Shown here: piece by piece, positions 1-11,800 of the stretch
How the letters are laid out: each line of letters begins with the position of its first letter
Numbering within the stretch: the stretch's first letter is position 1
From: Burhinus oedicnemus
Lineage: Eukaryota; Chordata; Aves; Charadriiformes; Burhinidae
Direction of reading: 5' to 3'
Length of the DNA stretch: 64,000 nucleotides
Assembly: GCA_008921705.1 (NCBI GenBank)
Contig: VFFE01007854.1
Location: 1,181,214-1,245,213 of the forward strand
Notes under the pieces: model-generated
What the model saw: the letters and a program-made list of their open reading frames with translations, nothing else
What the model was told of the DNA's origin: nothing
Database searches by the model: none
Program-made: the position numbers and the translations under genes

Positions 1-1370
1 AATAACATCACAGTAAGCTACGGCTGTGGTTGACCATAAAAGCTACATAGAAGATCCCTGCAATCCAGTGAATGATTCCTTCATCACAGTAAGACAGCGC
101 TATAAGACAAAACAGTCCATTCGAGCTGGACAAGGAAGAAGATTAAAATCATTGTTTTTGCAAGAATGTCCTGTATATTGGCAAGGATAAGAAAAGTTAG
201 ATAAAATAAGAGAAATTAATATAAATGTCTAGGCAGATTCTCAGAAGTGTCAGTTGGCAAATGACAAATGAATCCAGCAATGCCGCATAAATCTACAATA
301 TCTGAGAATCTTACACCCTTTCCTTAGGATAATCTGAAAGCAAAAACCCCTTAAAATTAGGGAAAACAGAATGGCATAACTTAGTCTTGGAATACTTAAG
401 AAATTATATCCAGTATTAATATACATGCAGATGACAAGAAACAGATTTTCAGAATTTTGGTTAAATGCAATGTTGAACAGTGTGTGTTAATATTAATTAC
501 TATTTTCACCATTATTCTCTTGATGTTCTAGGAAAGATCAAGAGAAAGGCTAGCAAGAATTTTTAACTTACATTGATATGCAAATTAATTTTCCATGTAA
601 CGTCATGCATTTTCATGTGGTAAACTTCATCCTTTATGCTTTTTCTATCAAAGAAAGAAACAATACTTTGTGTGTGAGGTATCCAATCAAAATTTGTGAC
701 CCATTTCAAGCTTTATGAATCAAGTATGCACAGTGAAACCCTTAACTGCATGCTGTATGAAGGGTGACTCCACTATGTTTAATGGTGGGTTTGGGGTCTT
801 TTTTATTGCTTTTTAAATTCTTTTCCTAATAATTCTTAATTACTTTTACAATTTACTTTTTGACCATAACTAACTACTGAGCCAAGTTTTTCACAGAACT
901 ATACATTGCAATTTCAAGATCACATTCCTCAATGGCAACAACTAATTTTAGTGTTGTATATGGAAAAATTAGAACTACTTTTTTTCATGTACATCCGTTT
1001 ACATTTGCTCTTACACAGTTTTATTTCTCCGCTTGTTACCTGCTGGTCATCACATGTTGTACATCACATGTATCATATTGCTAAAATGTACTGAATAGTA
1101 GAGCTAGAGGTCAAGGCAAGGCTTTAGTTTAGTTGTTAGGCTGTGTCTCAGCATTCAGATCTCAGATATCCCATAGATCTCTGTGAAGCACTTTCCTGTG
1201 TGATTTTCCTTCACAGAAACTAGAGTATCAGAACTTCAGTACCTCTGGAACTGAACCTTTAATTCTTTGTATCTAGGTTTCTCCATGTATGAAATCTAAT
1301 ATTGTTCTGCACCAGAGATAACAATTTTCTCCTGAAGAACAGAGACTGTAAAGAAAAATTCATTCATGCT
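1..1370. other. AT-rich unique DNA, no gene seen
   Basis: No recognisable gene or repeat is seen. Open frames are short (at most 62 codons) with no familiar motifs. It is most simply read as intergenic or intronic bird DNA. Confidence 0.6.
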
Positions 1371-1459
1371 TTTAGGCACCTCAGGCAGGTTTCAACTCAC
1401 CTAATTTTAAATATCTACAAAGAAATTGTCTATACCTGAACTAGGTGGGCTTTTTTTGG

Positions 1460-1590
1460 CTCTTAGAGACCAGGGAGAGAAACGGGCACTTAAAGAATCT
1501 GATTCATCTCATCCTGAGGTAGACATCCATAATAGGTCAGATGAAACACGTGATTTAAGTGCCTGTTCTCTCTATGTCTACAAAAGAGGT
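1460..1590. repeat. Imperfect palindrome, possible ancient MITE-like relic
   Basis: The left arm (about 1473-1508, containing GGGCACTTAAA) is matched by the reverse complement of the right arm (about 1539-1573, containing TTTAAGTGCCTG) with roughly 75-80% agreement by eye. Weaker pairing extends outward to about 1460 and 1590. The loop is about 30 nt. A second, perfect small palindrome, TGTAGACATCTACA, lies at 1621-1634. The flanking words TTAGGCACCT (about 1374) and ATATCTACA (about 1411) resemble ancient amniote palindromic repeats I remember, but no family is assigned. An 83-codon frame over this region is treated as chance. Confidence 0.45.
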
Positions 1591-1679
1591 TCAGATACAT
1601 ACTGGACCACACAGTTCAGATGTAGACATCTACACAGCTGGATAGCCACGCATACTGAGCGGAGCTTGACATTCTGAGT

Positions 1680-3915
1680 TTACAGTGATGACTGCTGTTT
1701 CAGCTCCTACACGGATATCCATTGGAAAGTTTGTGCAATATATATGTCTTTGGGCTATAATCTAATCAATCTTTTAATAACTACACTTTTCACAGTTGGA
1801 AAAGAGATTTCCCAAAGCTATATGAGCATGATTTTGTTTTAAATTAAGATTTGAGGTCTGTTGTGAACTGTAGAAACTCTGTGAGAAAAGTGCCATGATC
1901 ACATCATGACCCAAAGGATGCACGGAAATTTGTTCTCTAAATTCTGAATAAAAAAGCATAAGTACAATGTGATTACCCTATAATTGCATTTTCACCAAAC
2001 TATATGATTACCTCTGAATTCAATATAATTAGTTCAAAATAGCTCAAAGCACCAAGAGGAAACACAGTAATACAGAGGGAAGCAGTGATAAAGAGTATAT
2101 CAGAATGGTAATGCAGGTTAGGCCAGTGAAAACACCGTGTTCTATACCCAAGGTAATGGGTAGGAAAATACAGTTTCAGATTCTTTGAGTATTTAAAATC
2201 TCAGAAGGGAACAGGAAATGTTATATGTACAAAAAGAAAGGGTGATAGAAGCCTGCCTGGTGTTCCTGAAGCATGCTGGCATGCATTTGTCATCCTATTC
2301 GTACAGCTAATCTATCAACAGTGAAAACTTCTACCTTTACTTCACATACACGTTCACGCACATTGTAGAAGTCCAACTTTTATGGCACAAGTGTGCTAAA
2401 CTCTGATGAGCATCAAGAAAGCATTTCCAAGAAGGGCTCAAGGAGTCTCCTAAATGTTGTGAAAAAGAGTGGTTTCATAATTGTACAGTAAATTGACTTC
2501 ACTAGGCCTGGCGGTGAGAACAACACAATCTTTTCTTGGGTTCAGTCTCTGTACTAGCAAGGTGAGGAAGACAGTTTTGAGGTGTCCTGCTTGTTCTTAA
2601 GAGTGAGATTGTGTTCTAGCATAACAAAAGGCAGCATTCTGGGAAAACAGAAAACATTTGTTTCATTCGAAATATAAACATATTACCAAAACAGACCAAA
2701 ATCATGGGGGGGTGAATTCAGAAACGCATCAATCTTTAGCAGATAAGCAAAGGTAGGGTTCAGATTCAATGCATGGAGAGAATTGTTATGGATGAGGAAA
2801 GAGCACAATCCTGTTAACAATGGGCTATAATGAATTGAATGAGAATCAATGATGAATCGTTTCCCAAAAGATAACTTTATACAACCTAAAAATTTTGGAA
2901 ATGTTAAAGTCCAGAAGAAAGTTGTTGCATTATTACTTGCTTGGAATCAAACATTGTTTCCTGTCTGTGTCTCAGGGGCTACTTATGGCAGTGTCCCATT
3001 AACCTTCAGGCCATGGGACAGTTTTCTGAGAGTCCCCCACAGCAAACGCTTTCAGCCAGCCTCATCTGCTAACCCCTAGCTTGTAGTTCCAAAGTTGTTC
3101 TGGAGGCAGTTTAATCCAATTCAATAGAATTAGCCTTTAAAATCACAGCTATTTTCCAAACCGCCTTCTGTAGGGCCCCCATTGCCTCTTTCCCTATTCT
3201 TAGTCATGAATGTTGATGGCTGAAAGTAGCAATTTTTCTCCAGAAATTTTTGGTTTAATAGCTTGTCGTGAAAATATCCCTATCCCACAACTTATCCTAG
3301 AAAGCCATGATCCCAAGCTTTCTATCCTGCAGATTTCTAGACTCAAAGTTTCCCATGTATTGAAGGAGAGCCAGAAGCTTGAACGTTACGGGAGCTGCAG
3401 ATGTGCTACAGATGCCGGTCCAGGCTTCCTGCTCTGGCTTTCAGGATCCTGTAACCCCTTGGGAGTACTAACCTGGCAGTATTTTTTGACTCCTTGCCCC
3501 CTTTTCTCAATGAGTCTTAAAAAACATGTGTAGATGATGAATGAAAGAAAGAGAAACTGATTAATAACTGTAATTATGCTGCTTTATTCCCCCACAGAAA
3601 ACACAGTCCAGCAGTTTAAGGAAGCAAGCCTGATGGCCTTTGCAACTACTTATATTTAAAAGTAATAACTTATACACAAATATAAAACTCTTTTGTGGGA
3701 CTTTGATGTTTATGGAAGATTTCAACTGGCTGCCTCTGAGACCGAGGTGCTCTATGATCACCCGTGGGGCATGGATAACAAAAGTGCTGGCAGGGGACAA
3801 CAGTCTGCTTGCAGAGGTAACTCCAAGAGCTGGGGCTCCTGGTGGTCACACAGTCCTGGTCTCTCTCTGATTAACCTTCCTGCTTTTGCTCGTTTGGTGT
3901 AGTAAAATGCCCAGC
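1680..3915. other. Unique DNA, no gene seen
   Basis: No recognisable gene, RNA or repeat family. Several frames of 60-107 codons exist on both strands, but they overlap one another, lack familiar motifs and show no splice-bounded structure. The part from about 3700 to 3900 is more GC-rich than its surroundings but I could not identify it. Confidence 0.5.
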
Positions 3916-3919
3916 TACG

Positions 3920-4419
3920 GATGAACTGAAACTCATTTCATGTATAACATGTATAACAGGTAGGAATTAGGGCTTCTCCCAGTAAAAAGGTGACTGGACC
4001 AATAGCCCAACTGAAATGCTTCTACACTAATGCACGCAGCATGGGCAACAAACAGGAGGAGCTGGAAGCCATTATGCAGCAGGAAAACTATGACGTTGCC
4101 TTCACGGAAACATGATGGGATGACTTGCATGACTGGAGTACTGCAATGGATGGCTATAAACTCTTCAGAAGGTACAGGAAAGGAAGGAGAGGCAGTGGAG
4201 TGGCCCTGTATGTTAGGGAGTGTTATGAATGTCTGGAACTTAATGATGGTGTCAATAGGGTTTATGGGTAAGAATCAGGGGGAGGCCTAACAAAACAGAC
4301 ATCCTGTTGGCAGTCTGTTACAGACCACTCAAGCAGGATGAAACGACAGATGAAATATTCTGTAAACAACTGGAAGAAGCCTCAAGATCACTAGCCCTTG
4401 TCTTCATGGGGGGACTTCA
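3920..4419 (+). mobile_element. Outer CR1 LINE, 5' segment (endonuclease part)
   Basis: This is the upstream half of a plus-strand CR1 non-LTR retrotransposon split by a later insertion. In the frame starting at 4017 it reads CFYTNARSMGNKQEELEA, the N-terminal part of the CR1 APE-type endonuclease, which in intact elements nicks the target and primes reverse transcription. It continues through a YRKGRRGSGVALYVREC stretch to the glycine-aspartate motif just before 4419. A full CR1 is about 4.5 kb, so the 5' UTR, ORF1 and start of ORF2 are missing, as is usual after incomplete reverse transcription. The 5' boundary is approximate because similarity fades near 3920. The element resumes at 6480. 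Confidence 0.88.
4017..4419 (+). pseudogene. CR1 ORF2 endonuclease domain remnant
   Basis: A decayed fragment of the APE-like endonuclease domain of CR1 ORF2. The frame from 4017 contains the TNARS..NKQEELEA motif. The conserved ETWWDD motif reads ET-stop-WDD because the first tryptophan codon is TGA at 4113-4115. A run of six G near 4408-4413, where other CR1 copies have about five as I recall, shifts the frame just before the inner element begins. It cannot make protein. The rest of the same ORF lies beyond the inserted CR1, from 6480. Confidence 0.85.
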
Positions 4420-6479
4420 TAGAATCATAGAATTGTTTAGGTTGGAAAAGACCTTTAAGATCATCTAGTCCAACCATTGACCCTACTCTACCAGGTCTGC
4501 CACTAAACCGTGTCTCTAAGCACCACATCTACACGACTTTTAAACACATCTAGGGATGGTGACTCAATCACCTCCCTGGGCAGCCTCTTCCAATGGTTGA
4601 TAACTCTTTCAGTGAAAAAGGTTTTCCTAATGTCCAGCCTAAACCTCCCCTGGCGCAACTTGAACCCGTTTCCTCTTGTCCTGTCGCTAGTTACTTGGGA
4701 GAAGAGACCAGCTCCCATCTCACTACAACCTCCTTTTAGGTAGTTGTAGACAGCAATAAGGTCTCTCCTCAACCTTCTTTTCTCCAAACTAAACAATCCT
4801 AATTCCTTCAGCCGCTCCTCATAAGACATGTTCTCCAGACCCCTCACCAGCTTTGTTGCCCTTCTCTGGACATGCTCCAGCACCTCAATGTCCCTCCTAG
4901 ACTGTGGCACCCAAAACTGAACACAGGACTCAAGCTGCGGCCTCACCAGTGCTGAGTACAGGGGCACCATCATTTCCCTCCTCCTGCTGGCCACACTATT
5001 CTTGATACAGGCCAAGATGTCATTGGCCTTCTTGGCTACCTGGGCACACTGCTGGCTCATGTTCAGCCAGCTGTCCACCAGGACCCCCAGGTCCTTTTCT
5101 GCCAGGCAGCTTTCCAGCCACTCCTCCCCAAGCCTGTAGCGTTGCCTGAGGTTGTTGTGACCCAAGTGCAGGACCTGGCGCTTGACCTTGTTAAACCTCG
5201 TGCAGCTGGCTTCAGCCCATCGATCCAGTCTGTCCAGATCCCTCTGCAGAGCCTTCCTACCCTCAAGCAATCAACACTCCAGCTTAGTTTGGTGTCATCT
5301 GCAAACTTACTGAGGGGACACTCAATCCCCTCATCCAGATCATCAATAAAGATATTAAACAAGGCTGGCCCCAAAACTGAGCCCTGAGGAACACTGCTTG
5401 AGACCTGCTGCCAACTGGACTTAATACCATTCACCACAGCTCTCAGTGCCAGTTTTTAATCCAGCGAAGAGTACACCTGTCTAAGCCATGGGCTGCCAGT
5501 TTCTTTAGCAGAATGCTGTGGGTGACTGTGTCGAAGGCCTTACTAAAGTCCAAGTAGACAACATCCACAGCCTTTCCTTCATCCAGCAGGAGGGTCACCT
5601 GGTTGTAAAAGGAGATCAGGTTGGTCAAACAGGACCTGCCTTTCATGAAACCATGCTGGTTGGGCCTGATCCCCTGGTTGTCCTTCACATGCCTTGTGAG
5701 TGCACTCAGGATGATCCGTTCTATGATCTTTCCTGGCACTGAGGTCAGGCTGACAGGCCTATAGTTTCTTGGATCCTCCTTCCGGCCCTTCTTGTAGATG
5801 GGTGTCACATTGGCAAGCCTCCAGTCGTCTGGGACTTCTCCTATTGACCAAGACCGCTGATAAATGATGGAGAGTGGCTTGGCAAGCTCCTCCGCCAGCT
5901 CCCTCAGCACTCTTGGGTGGATCCCATCTGGGCCCATAGACTTGTGGCTGTCCAGTTGGCATAGCAGGTCACTAACTGCTTCCTCCTGGATTATGGGGAG
6001 ATTATTCTGTTCTTCATCTCTGTCTTCCAGCTCAGGGGGCTGAATACCCTGAGGATGACCGGTCTTACTATTAAAGACTGAGGCAAAGAAGGCATTAAGT
6101 ACCTGAGCCTTCTCCTCATCCTTGTTGACAATCTTCCCCTCCGCATCCAATAAGGGGTGGAGATTCTCCCTGGCTCTCTTTTTGTTGTTAATGTATTTGC
6201 AAAAACCTTTTTTGTTATCTCTTACGATGGTGGCCAGATTAAGTTCTAGCTGTTCTTTCGCCTTTCTGATGTTTTTTCTGCATGACCTAACTAGATCCCT
6301 ATATTCTTCTTGTGTTGCCTGCCCCTTCTTCCAAAGGTGGTAAACTCTCCTTTTTTTCCTGAGTCCCAGCAAGAGCTCCCTGTTCAGCCAGGCTGGTTGT
6401 CTTCCCTGCCAGTTCATCTCACGACACATGGGGACAGCCTGCTCCTGCGCCTCTAAGACTTCCTTCTTGAAGAATGTCC
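4420..6479 (-). mobile_element. Inner CR1 LINE, 5'-truncated, inserted in the outer CR1
   Basis: A minus-strand CR1 of about 2.06 kb. Its 3' end lies at 4420, where the plus strand reads TAGAATCATAGAATTG, the reverse complement of the bird CR1 octamer tail. The consensus-like segment GGTTGGAAAAGACC follows. Its 5' end is at 6479, inside the linker between the endonuclease and reverse transcriptase, so only the reverse transcriptase and C-terminal domain remain. Removing it joins the flanks (ending GGGGACTTCA, resuming ACTTACCAG) into the order expected of an uninterrupted CR1, with no obvious target-site duplication. It is therefore younger than the element it interrupts. Confidence 0.92.
4503..6473 (-). 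pseudogene. CR1 ORF2 reverse transcriptase pseudogene (inner copy)
   Basis: It encodes the reverse transcriptase and C-terminal domain of CR1 ORF2, which in an intact element copies its own RNA at the nicked target. Three frame pieces follow one another on the minus strand. The first (6429-5443, 328 codons) has NYRPVSLTSVPGK, NQHGFMKGRSCLTNL and [11 protein letters not shown]. The second (5437-5063) has [15 protein letters not shown] and the active-site FADDTK at 5305-5288. The third (5270-4503, 255 codons) carries the conserved tail with [14 protein letters not shown] and [11 protein letters not shown], ending [13 protein letters not shown] at 4503. A short deletion near 5437-5445 and a frameshift near 5230-5270 break it. 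The three pieces are otherwise long and motif-rich, suggesting a fairly recent copy. Confidence 0.9.
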
Positions 6480-8768
6480 ACTTACCAGATATCTGCTGGG
6501 AATAGAATACAACAGAGAGGGAACAGTCTGAGAGGTTCCTGGAGTGTGTTGAGGATAACTCCCTGCCACAGCTGGTGAGGGAGCTGACTAGGGAACGTGC
6601 CTTGCTGGACCTGTTGTTTGTAAACAGAGAAGGACTTGTGGGGGATGTGATTGTTGGAGGTCATCTTGGGCATAGAGGTCATGAAATGATAGAGTTTTTG
6701 ATTCTTGGAGAAGCAAGGAGGGGGGTCAGCAGCACTGCCACCTTGGACTTCTGGAGGGCGGACTTTGGTCTTTTCAGGAGTATGGTTCACAGACTCCCTT
6801 GGGAGGCAGTCCTGAACAGCAAAATGGTCCAGGAAGGCTGGATGTTTTTCAAGAAGGAAGTCTTAAAGGCATAAGAGCAGGCCATACGCATGTGCTGAAA
6901 AACAAGCTGTTGGGGAAAAAGACCGGCCTGGCTGGACACAGAGCTATGGTTGCAACTCAGGGAAAAAAGGAGAAATTATGGCCTTTGGAAGAAGGGGCAG
7001 GCCACTCATGAGGACTACAAAGATGTTGTGAGGCTATGGAGGGAGAAAATCATAAGGGCTAAAGCCCAACTAGAACTTAACCTGGTGTCTGATGTTAAGG
7101 ACAACAAAAAAAGGTTCTATAAATACATTAGCAACAAAAGGAGGCTTAAGGATAATCTCTATTCTTTAGTAGATGGGGGCAGAAACATAGTGACAAAGGA
7201 TGAGGAAAAGGCTGAAGTACTTAACGCCTTCTTTGCCTTAGTCTTTAGTAGTAGGACCAGTTGTTCTCTGAGTACCCAGCCCCCTGAGCTAATAGACAGG
7301 GGCAGGGAGCAGAATGAAGCACCCATAATCCAAGGGGAAATGCTGAGGGACCTGCTACAGCACTTAGACATACACAAGTCTACGGGGCCAGATTGGATCT
7401 ATCCAAAGGTATTGAGGGAGCTGGTGGAAGTGCTCACCAAGTCACTTTCTATCATTTATCAGCAGTCCTGGCTAACCAGGGAGATCCCAGTTGACTGGAG
7501 GTTAGCAAATGTGACACTCATCCACAAGAAGGGCCAGGAGGAGGATCCAGGGAACTACAGGCTTGTTAGTCTGACCTCAGTGCCAAGGAAGGTTATGGAG
7601 CAGATTATCCTGAGTGCCATTACGCAGCACGTGCAGGACAACCAGGTGATCAGGCCCAGTCAGCATGGGTTCATGAAAGGCAGGTCCTGCTTGACAAACC
7701 TGATCTCCTTCTATGACAAGGTGACCCTCTTAATGGATGAGGGAAAAGCTGTGGATGTTGATACCTGGACTTTAGTAAAGCCTTCAACACCGTTTCCCAC
7801 AGCATTCTCCTGGAAAGTCTGGCTGCTCATGGCTTGGATGGGTGTACCCTTCACTGGGTGAAAACCTGGCAGGAAAGCCAGGCCCAAAGAGTGGTGGTGA
7901 AAGAAGTTCAATCCAGTTGGTGGCCAGTCACAAGTGGTGTTACCCAGGGCTCAGTACTGGGGCCAGTTCTCTTTAGTATCTTTATCAATGACGTGGACGA
8001 GAGGATCGAGTGCACCCTCACTAAGTTTGCAGACGACACCAAGAAGGGTGGGAGTGTCGACCTGCTTGGGTCTACAGAGGGATCTGGACAGACTGGATTG
8101 ATGGGCCAAGGTCAATGGTGTGAGGTTCAACAGGGCCAAGTGCCAGGTCCTGCACTTGGGTCACAACAACCCCCTGCAGCACTACAGGCTTGGGGAAGAA
8201 TGGCTGGAAAACTACCTGGCAGAAAAGGACATGTGCCCAGGTGGCCAAGAATGCCAACAGCATCCTGGCTTCTATCCGGAATAGTGTGACCAGCAGGACT
8301 AGGGAAGTGATTGTCCCCCTGTACTTGGCACTGGTGAGGCCCCACCTCAAATACTGTGTTCAGTTTTGGTCCCCTCACTACAAGGAGGACATTGAGGTGC
8401 CGGAGCGTGTCCAGAGAAGGGCAAAGCAGCTGGTGAAGGGCCTAGAGAACAAGTCTTCTGTGGAGTGGCTGAGGGAACTGGGGTTGTTTGGCCTGGAGAA
8501 AAGGAAGCTGAGGGGAGACCTTATCGCTCTCTACAACTACCTGGAAGGAGGCTGTAGAGAGGTGGGGGCTGGTGTCTTCTCCCAAGTAAGCGGTGATAGG
8601 ACGAGAGGAAATGGCCTCAAGTTGCACCAGAGGAGGTTTAGATTGGATATTAGGAAAAATTTCTTCACCAAAAGAGTTGTCAAACATTGGAACAGGCTAT
8701 CCAGGGAAGTGGTGGAATCACCATCTCTGGGGTTTTTTAAAAGATGGAGGTATTTAAAGGATGGGTAG
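6480..8768 (+). pseudogene. CR1 ORF2 reverse transcriptase pseudogene (outer copy)
   Basis: Remnant of CR1 ORF2 in at least four frame pieces: 6575-6874 (endonuclease end and linker), 6950-7861 (reverse transcriptase with DWRLANVTLIHKKGQ, HGFMKGRSCLTNLISFYD), 7834-8289 ([20 protein letters not shown] and active-site FADDTK at 8026-8043) and 8190-8768 (C-terminal [20 protein letters not shown] region). An in-frame TAG sits in the linker near 6497, where GGGAATAGAA interrupts the reading. The conserved [11 protein letters not shown] motif is shifted out of frame near 7760. Near the end, a local duplication of about 18 bp (GATGGAGGTATTTAAAGGATGG region, 8729-8765) disturbs the last codons. It is more eroded than the inner copy, as expected for the older host element. 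Confidence 0.9.
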
Positions 8769-8881
8769 ACGTGGTGCTGAGGGATGTGGTTTAGTGGTGG
8801 TTTTGGCAGTATTAGGTTAATGGTTGGACTCGATGATCTTAAAGGTCGCTTCCAACCTAAACGATTCTATTATTCTATGAT
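6480..8881 (+). mobile_element. Outer CR1 LINE, 3' segment (linker to 3' tail)
   Basis: Continuation of the plus-strand CR1 interrupted at 4419. It resumes with CCAGATATCTGCTGG (PDICW in the endonuclease), passes through the linker (RALLDLLFVNREGLVGDV; LDFWRADFGLF) and the reverse transcriptase, and ends with AACCTAAACGATTCTATTATTCTATGA in two overlapping pieces, the typical bird CR1 3' terminus at about 8860-8881. The two outer segments together are about 2.9 kb. No target-site duplication was identified, which is normal for CR1. Confidence 0.92.
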
Positions 8882-11800
8882 TGAAAAACCAACAGAGAGG
8901 AAGAGCTTGAGGTCACCACCAGCTTGGATGCATCAGCCTCTGTCACTCCCTGAGCCACGTAGCTACTCCAGAGCTCTTACTGCCTTTAGAAAGATGGGGT
9001 TTGCAGTTGAAGGAATCAAGCATATTATATTATTTCCAGCTAAAAGAAGGCACCCATGTCAGCAAGGCCTTTATCTTTGGGGACCGTGCCTCAGCAACCA
9101 AAGGAAATTACTTGAGGATTTCAGGGAGAAGAAAAGGAAGGAATCAGAGATTGAGGGGTAAGAAGAGGAAGCAGATGTGAGTGCCTTGGCTGCAATCGTC
9201 TCTCAGCCCTGTTGGTGTAGTTCATAGGGAAGAGTCTGAGTGAACTTGTAGAAGCTAAATAATGTTGAATGTCACTTGTTCTATAACTCTGTCTGTTGCA
9301 CAGAGGAAAAAAAGGGGGTGTTTGCCTCCGATTTTATTCCTTGATGTTGCCTTCAGTGATTTTTTGAAATTCAATATTACTATTCTTCAGTTAATGACTT
9401 CTGAAAAAATAAATATAATCTTTGATAACTTGAGTGATGATTTTTTAATAGTTGTCTACAAACTAAGTTTCCAACAAGTTATTTTAAAACAGTTTTTTTG
9501 GCCAACTTTTAATTTATACTCGCTCCTGAAACAGTGCTCTTACAATATCTTGATTAAGAAGTATTAACAACTGCCTTCAAAGTGTTGGTTTCACAAAGAT
9601 AAAAGGCAAGTCTCCCAGCTCACATAAGCTGTCACATCCTGTGAGCTGATAACATTTTAGATTAGTTGAGTCTCTAATATTAACATTTTCTCTAGACATT
9701 CCTAATTTTCCTAGTGAGTTCCACTGTTTTGATTTTTACTTATACAAATAGAGAAGCCCTAAGGGGCCTACACTGAGATGCCTTAAGCAGTCTGATTTTC
9801 CAATGGAAAGCAGGCAGTCCCCTGTCTTCTAAAAACTAGGCATCTTTAAGATATTTGTTTATTTGGACATGCATAAAATCTAAGTATGCAAAATTCTTTT
9901 TTTTAATGAGGTTAAAAAAATCTCCCTTTTTCTATATGTACCAACAAGGATTTGTAGACTGCAGTTGTAATATCACTTCTAAAATAACTTTAATTTCACA
10001 TTTTTTTCTGTGTATCTGTGATGAGAGTTTGAGTGACAAATGAGAACTTACTATTTTATATTTTTCTTTACTTTTAAAGCACAAGGAAAATCATGAGGGA
10101 GAGCAGAAGGGAGAAGGAAGATACGAACAAGTATCCACTTGTTATATATATATCAAATATCACCTCCAGTCATATTCATACAAGATAACGAGGTGACCCC
10201 ACTGCCCCTTTCCTTCAAAGTTGAAAGGGAGGTTACATTTTTGCACACTTAAAATAAACGTCTGCCTTCTGTAAAAGAAAAAAAAAAAAAAAAGGTGTTG
10301 CTCAAGGGAAGCTATCAGCACTTGAGAGAACCATAATCCCCACCATCTGCTACCACTGAGACAGAGCAACTATTCACAGCTTTTGTTGCAGTCCTCAGGC
10401 TGCAATTGTACTGCAACTGAGGGTGGTCACAGTAGACCTGAGCAATTTTATATCTTTACTGCTTATTCCCCTGCCTACCGCCGCCTCTCTTCCTCCCTGC
10501 TCTGCCCATTTTTTTACTGTAATAGGCAAAATGAGGGCAGGGAAGGGACTGTATCTTTCTGATCTTTGGGCCACCTGCTGCCACCAACAGAAACATGAAA
10601 TATGCATTGTATTTTGGGCCTGTAGGAGATGTCCCCTGGGCTGAGATTCATTTCATTTAATTATAGTCATCTAAAAAATACCCAGTCTAAGCTAACTATC
10701 TAGGCTCCTCCTATAGACAATAAAAAAGAGGCAGTTCCAAAGGTGATTCATCCTATCCTACAATTGGTATTAATCCTAAAACAAGTACTGTGTAAAATGA
10801 ATTGTCCTGTCTGCTACAAAAGGAAGCTCAGTCTCCAATTTAGAGCAGATACCTAGGATGGGCTTCGCTTGAGCAAATGCAGACACCTTCAATGCAGATG
10901 TCCTTACTGAGCTGACCATTTAGTTTTCTTTTATAGCCAATGGAAAGAACAGGAACTTTTGATTCCTCTCTTCCCAATGTAGGCACAGAAAGATTGAAAC
11001 ATTATTTCTCTCCACTTATGACAACGGTTATCTTGGATGTAGACCGTTTTGAATACATTTATACCGTTAGAAGAAGTAACTTGTGTTTCTAATTTCCAGA
11101 TAGCTAAAGTTAAGTGAGATGAATCTGGGTTTTATTGACTGGCCCATACAACTAGAAATCATGCTTTGTGAGCAATGCCACTAGCTTCAAAAGGTTGGTC
11201 CCCTCGGCCAGGCAGCCATTGCCCAACATTATCACTTTCAGTTTTGGGACTGTGCGGCTTTTCATGTGCTCTCGAGAGTGGCATGCAGGGAGCCAAAGAC
11301 TGAAGACCACTCCTTCCTCTGTCACACCAATGTAAAGACACAATTCCTTTGAAGTTTCTGAGTTACTGAAAGAGAACAGAAGAGAATTTAATGGAAGAGG
11401 TAAAATGTGTGTATGTTACTTGAACGGTCTGGAAATGTTCACATGGAACAATGTTCAAATGTCCATGGCACTTAATTTTTACGGGGTGGTTGGCTTATGG
11501 TAAACATATTAAATGAGCTACACATTTGTAAGGATGTTTATTCACCACAGCTTACATTTAAATAAGTCCTAGTTCTTTATAACCTTTAAAACACAAGCAT
11601 CTTTACTTCATCGGCATTTAAGTATTGGATTGAGCTTTATTTCAATGAGCTCATTAGAGAGAGTTGAATGTATGGGAGGATAGTTCTTCAGCCTTATTTC
11701 GTTGCAAGTTTTATAGTTAATTACTAGGACAAAACACTAAATAAGAACACAAACAGTATTACAAGTTAAAATGGAAGGTTCTGTGGCAGATATAGCTTTA

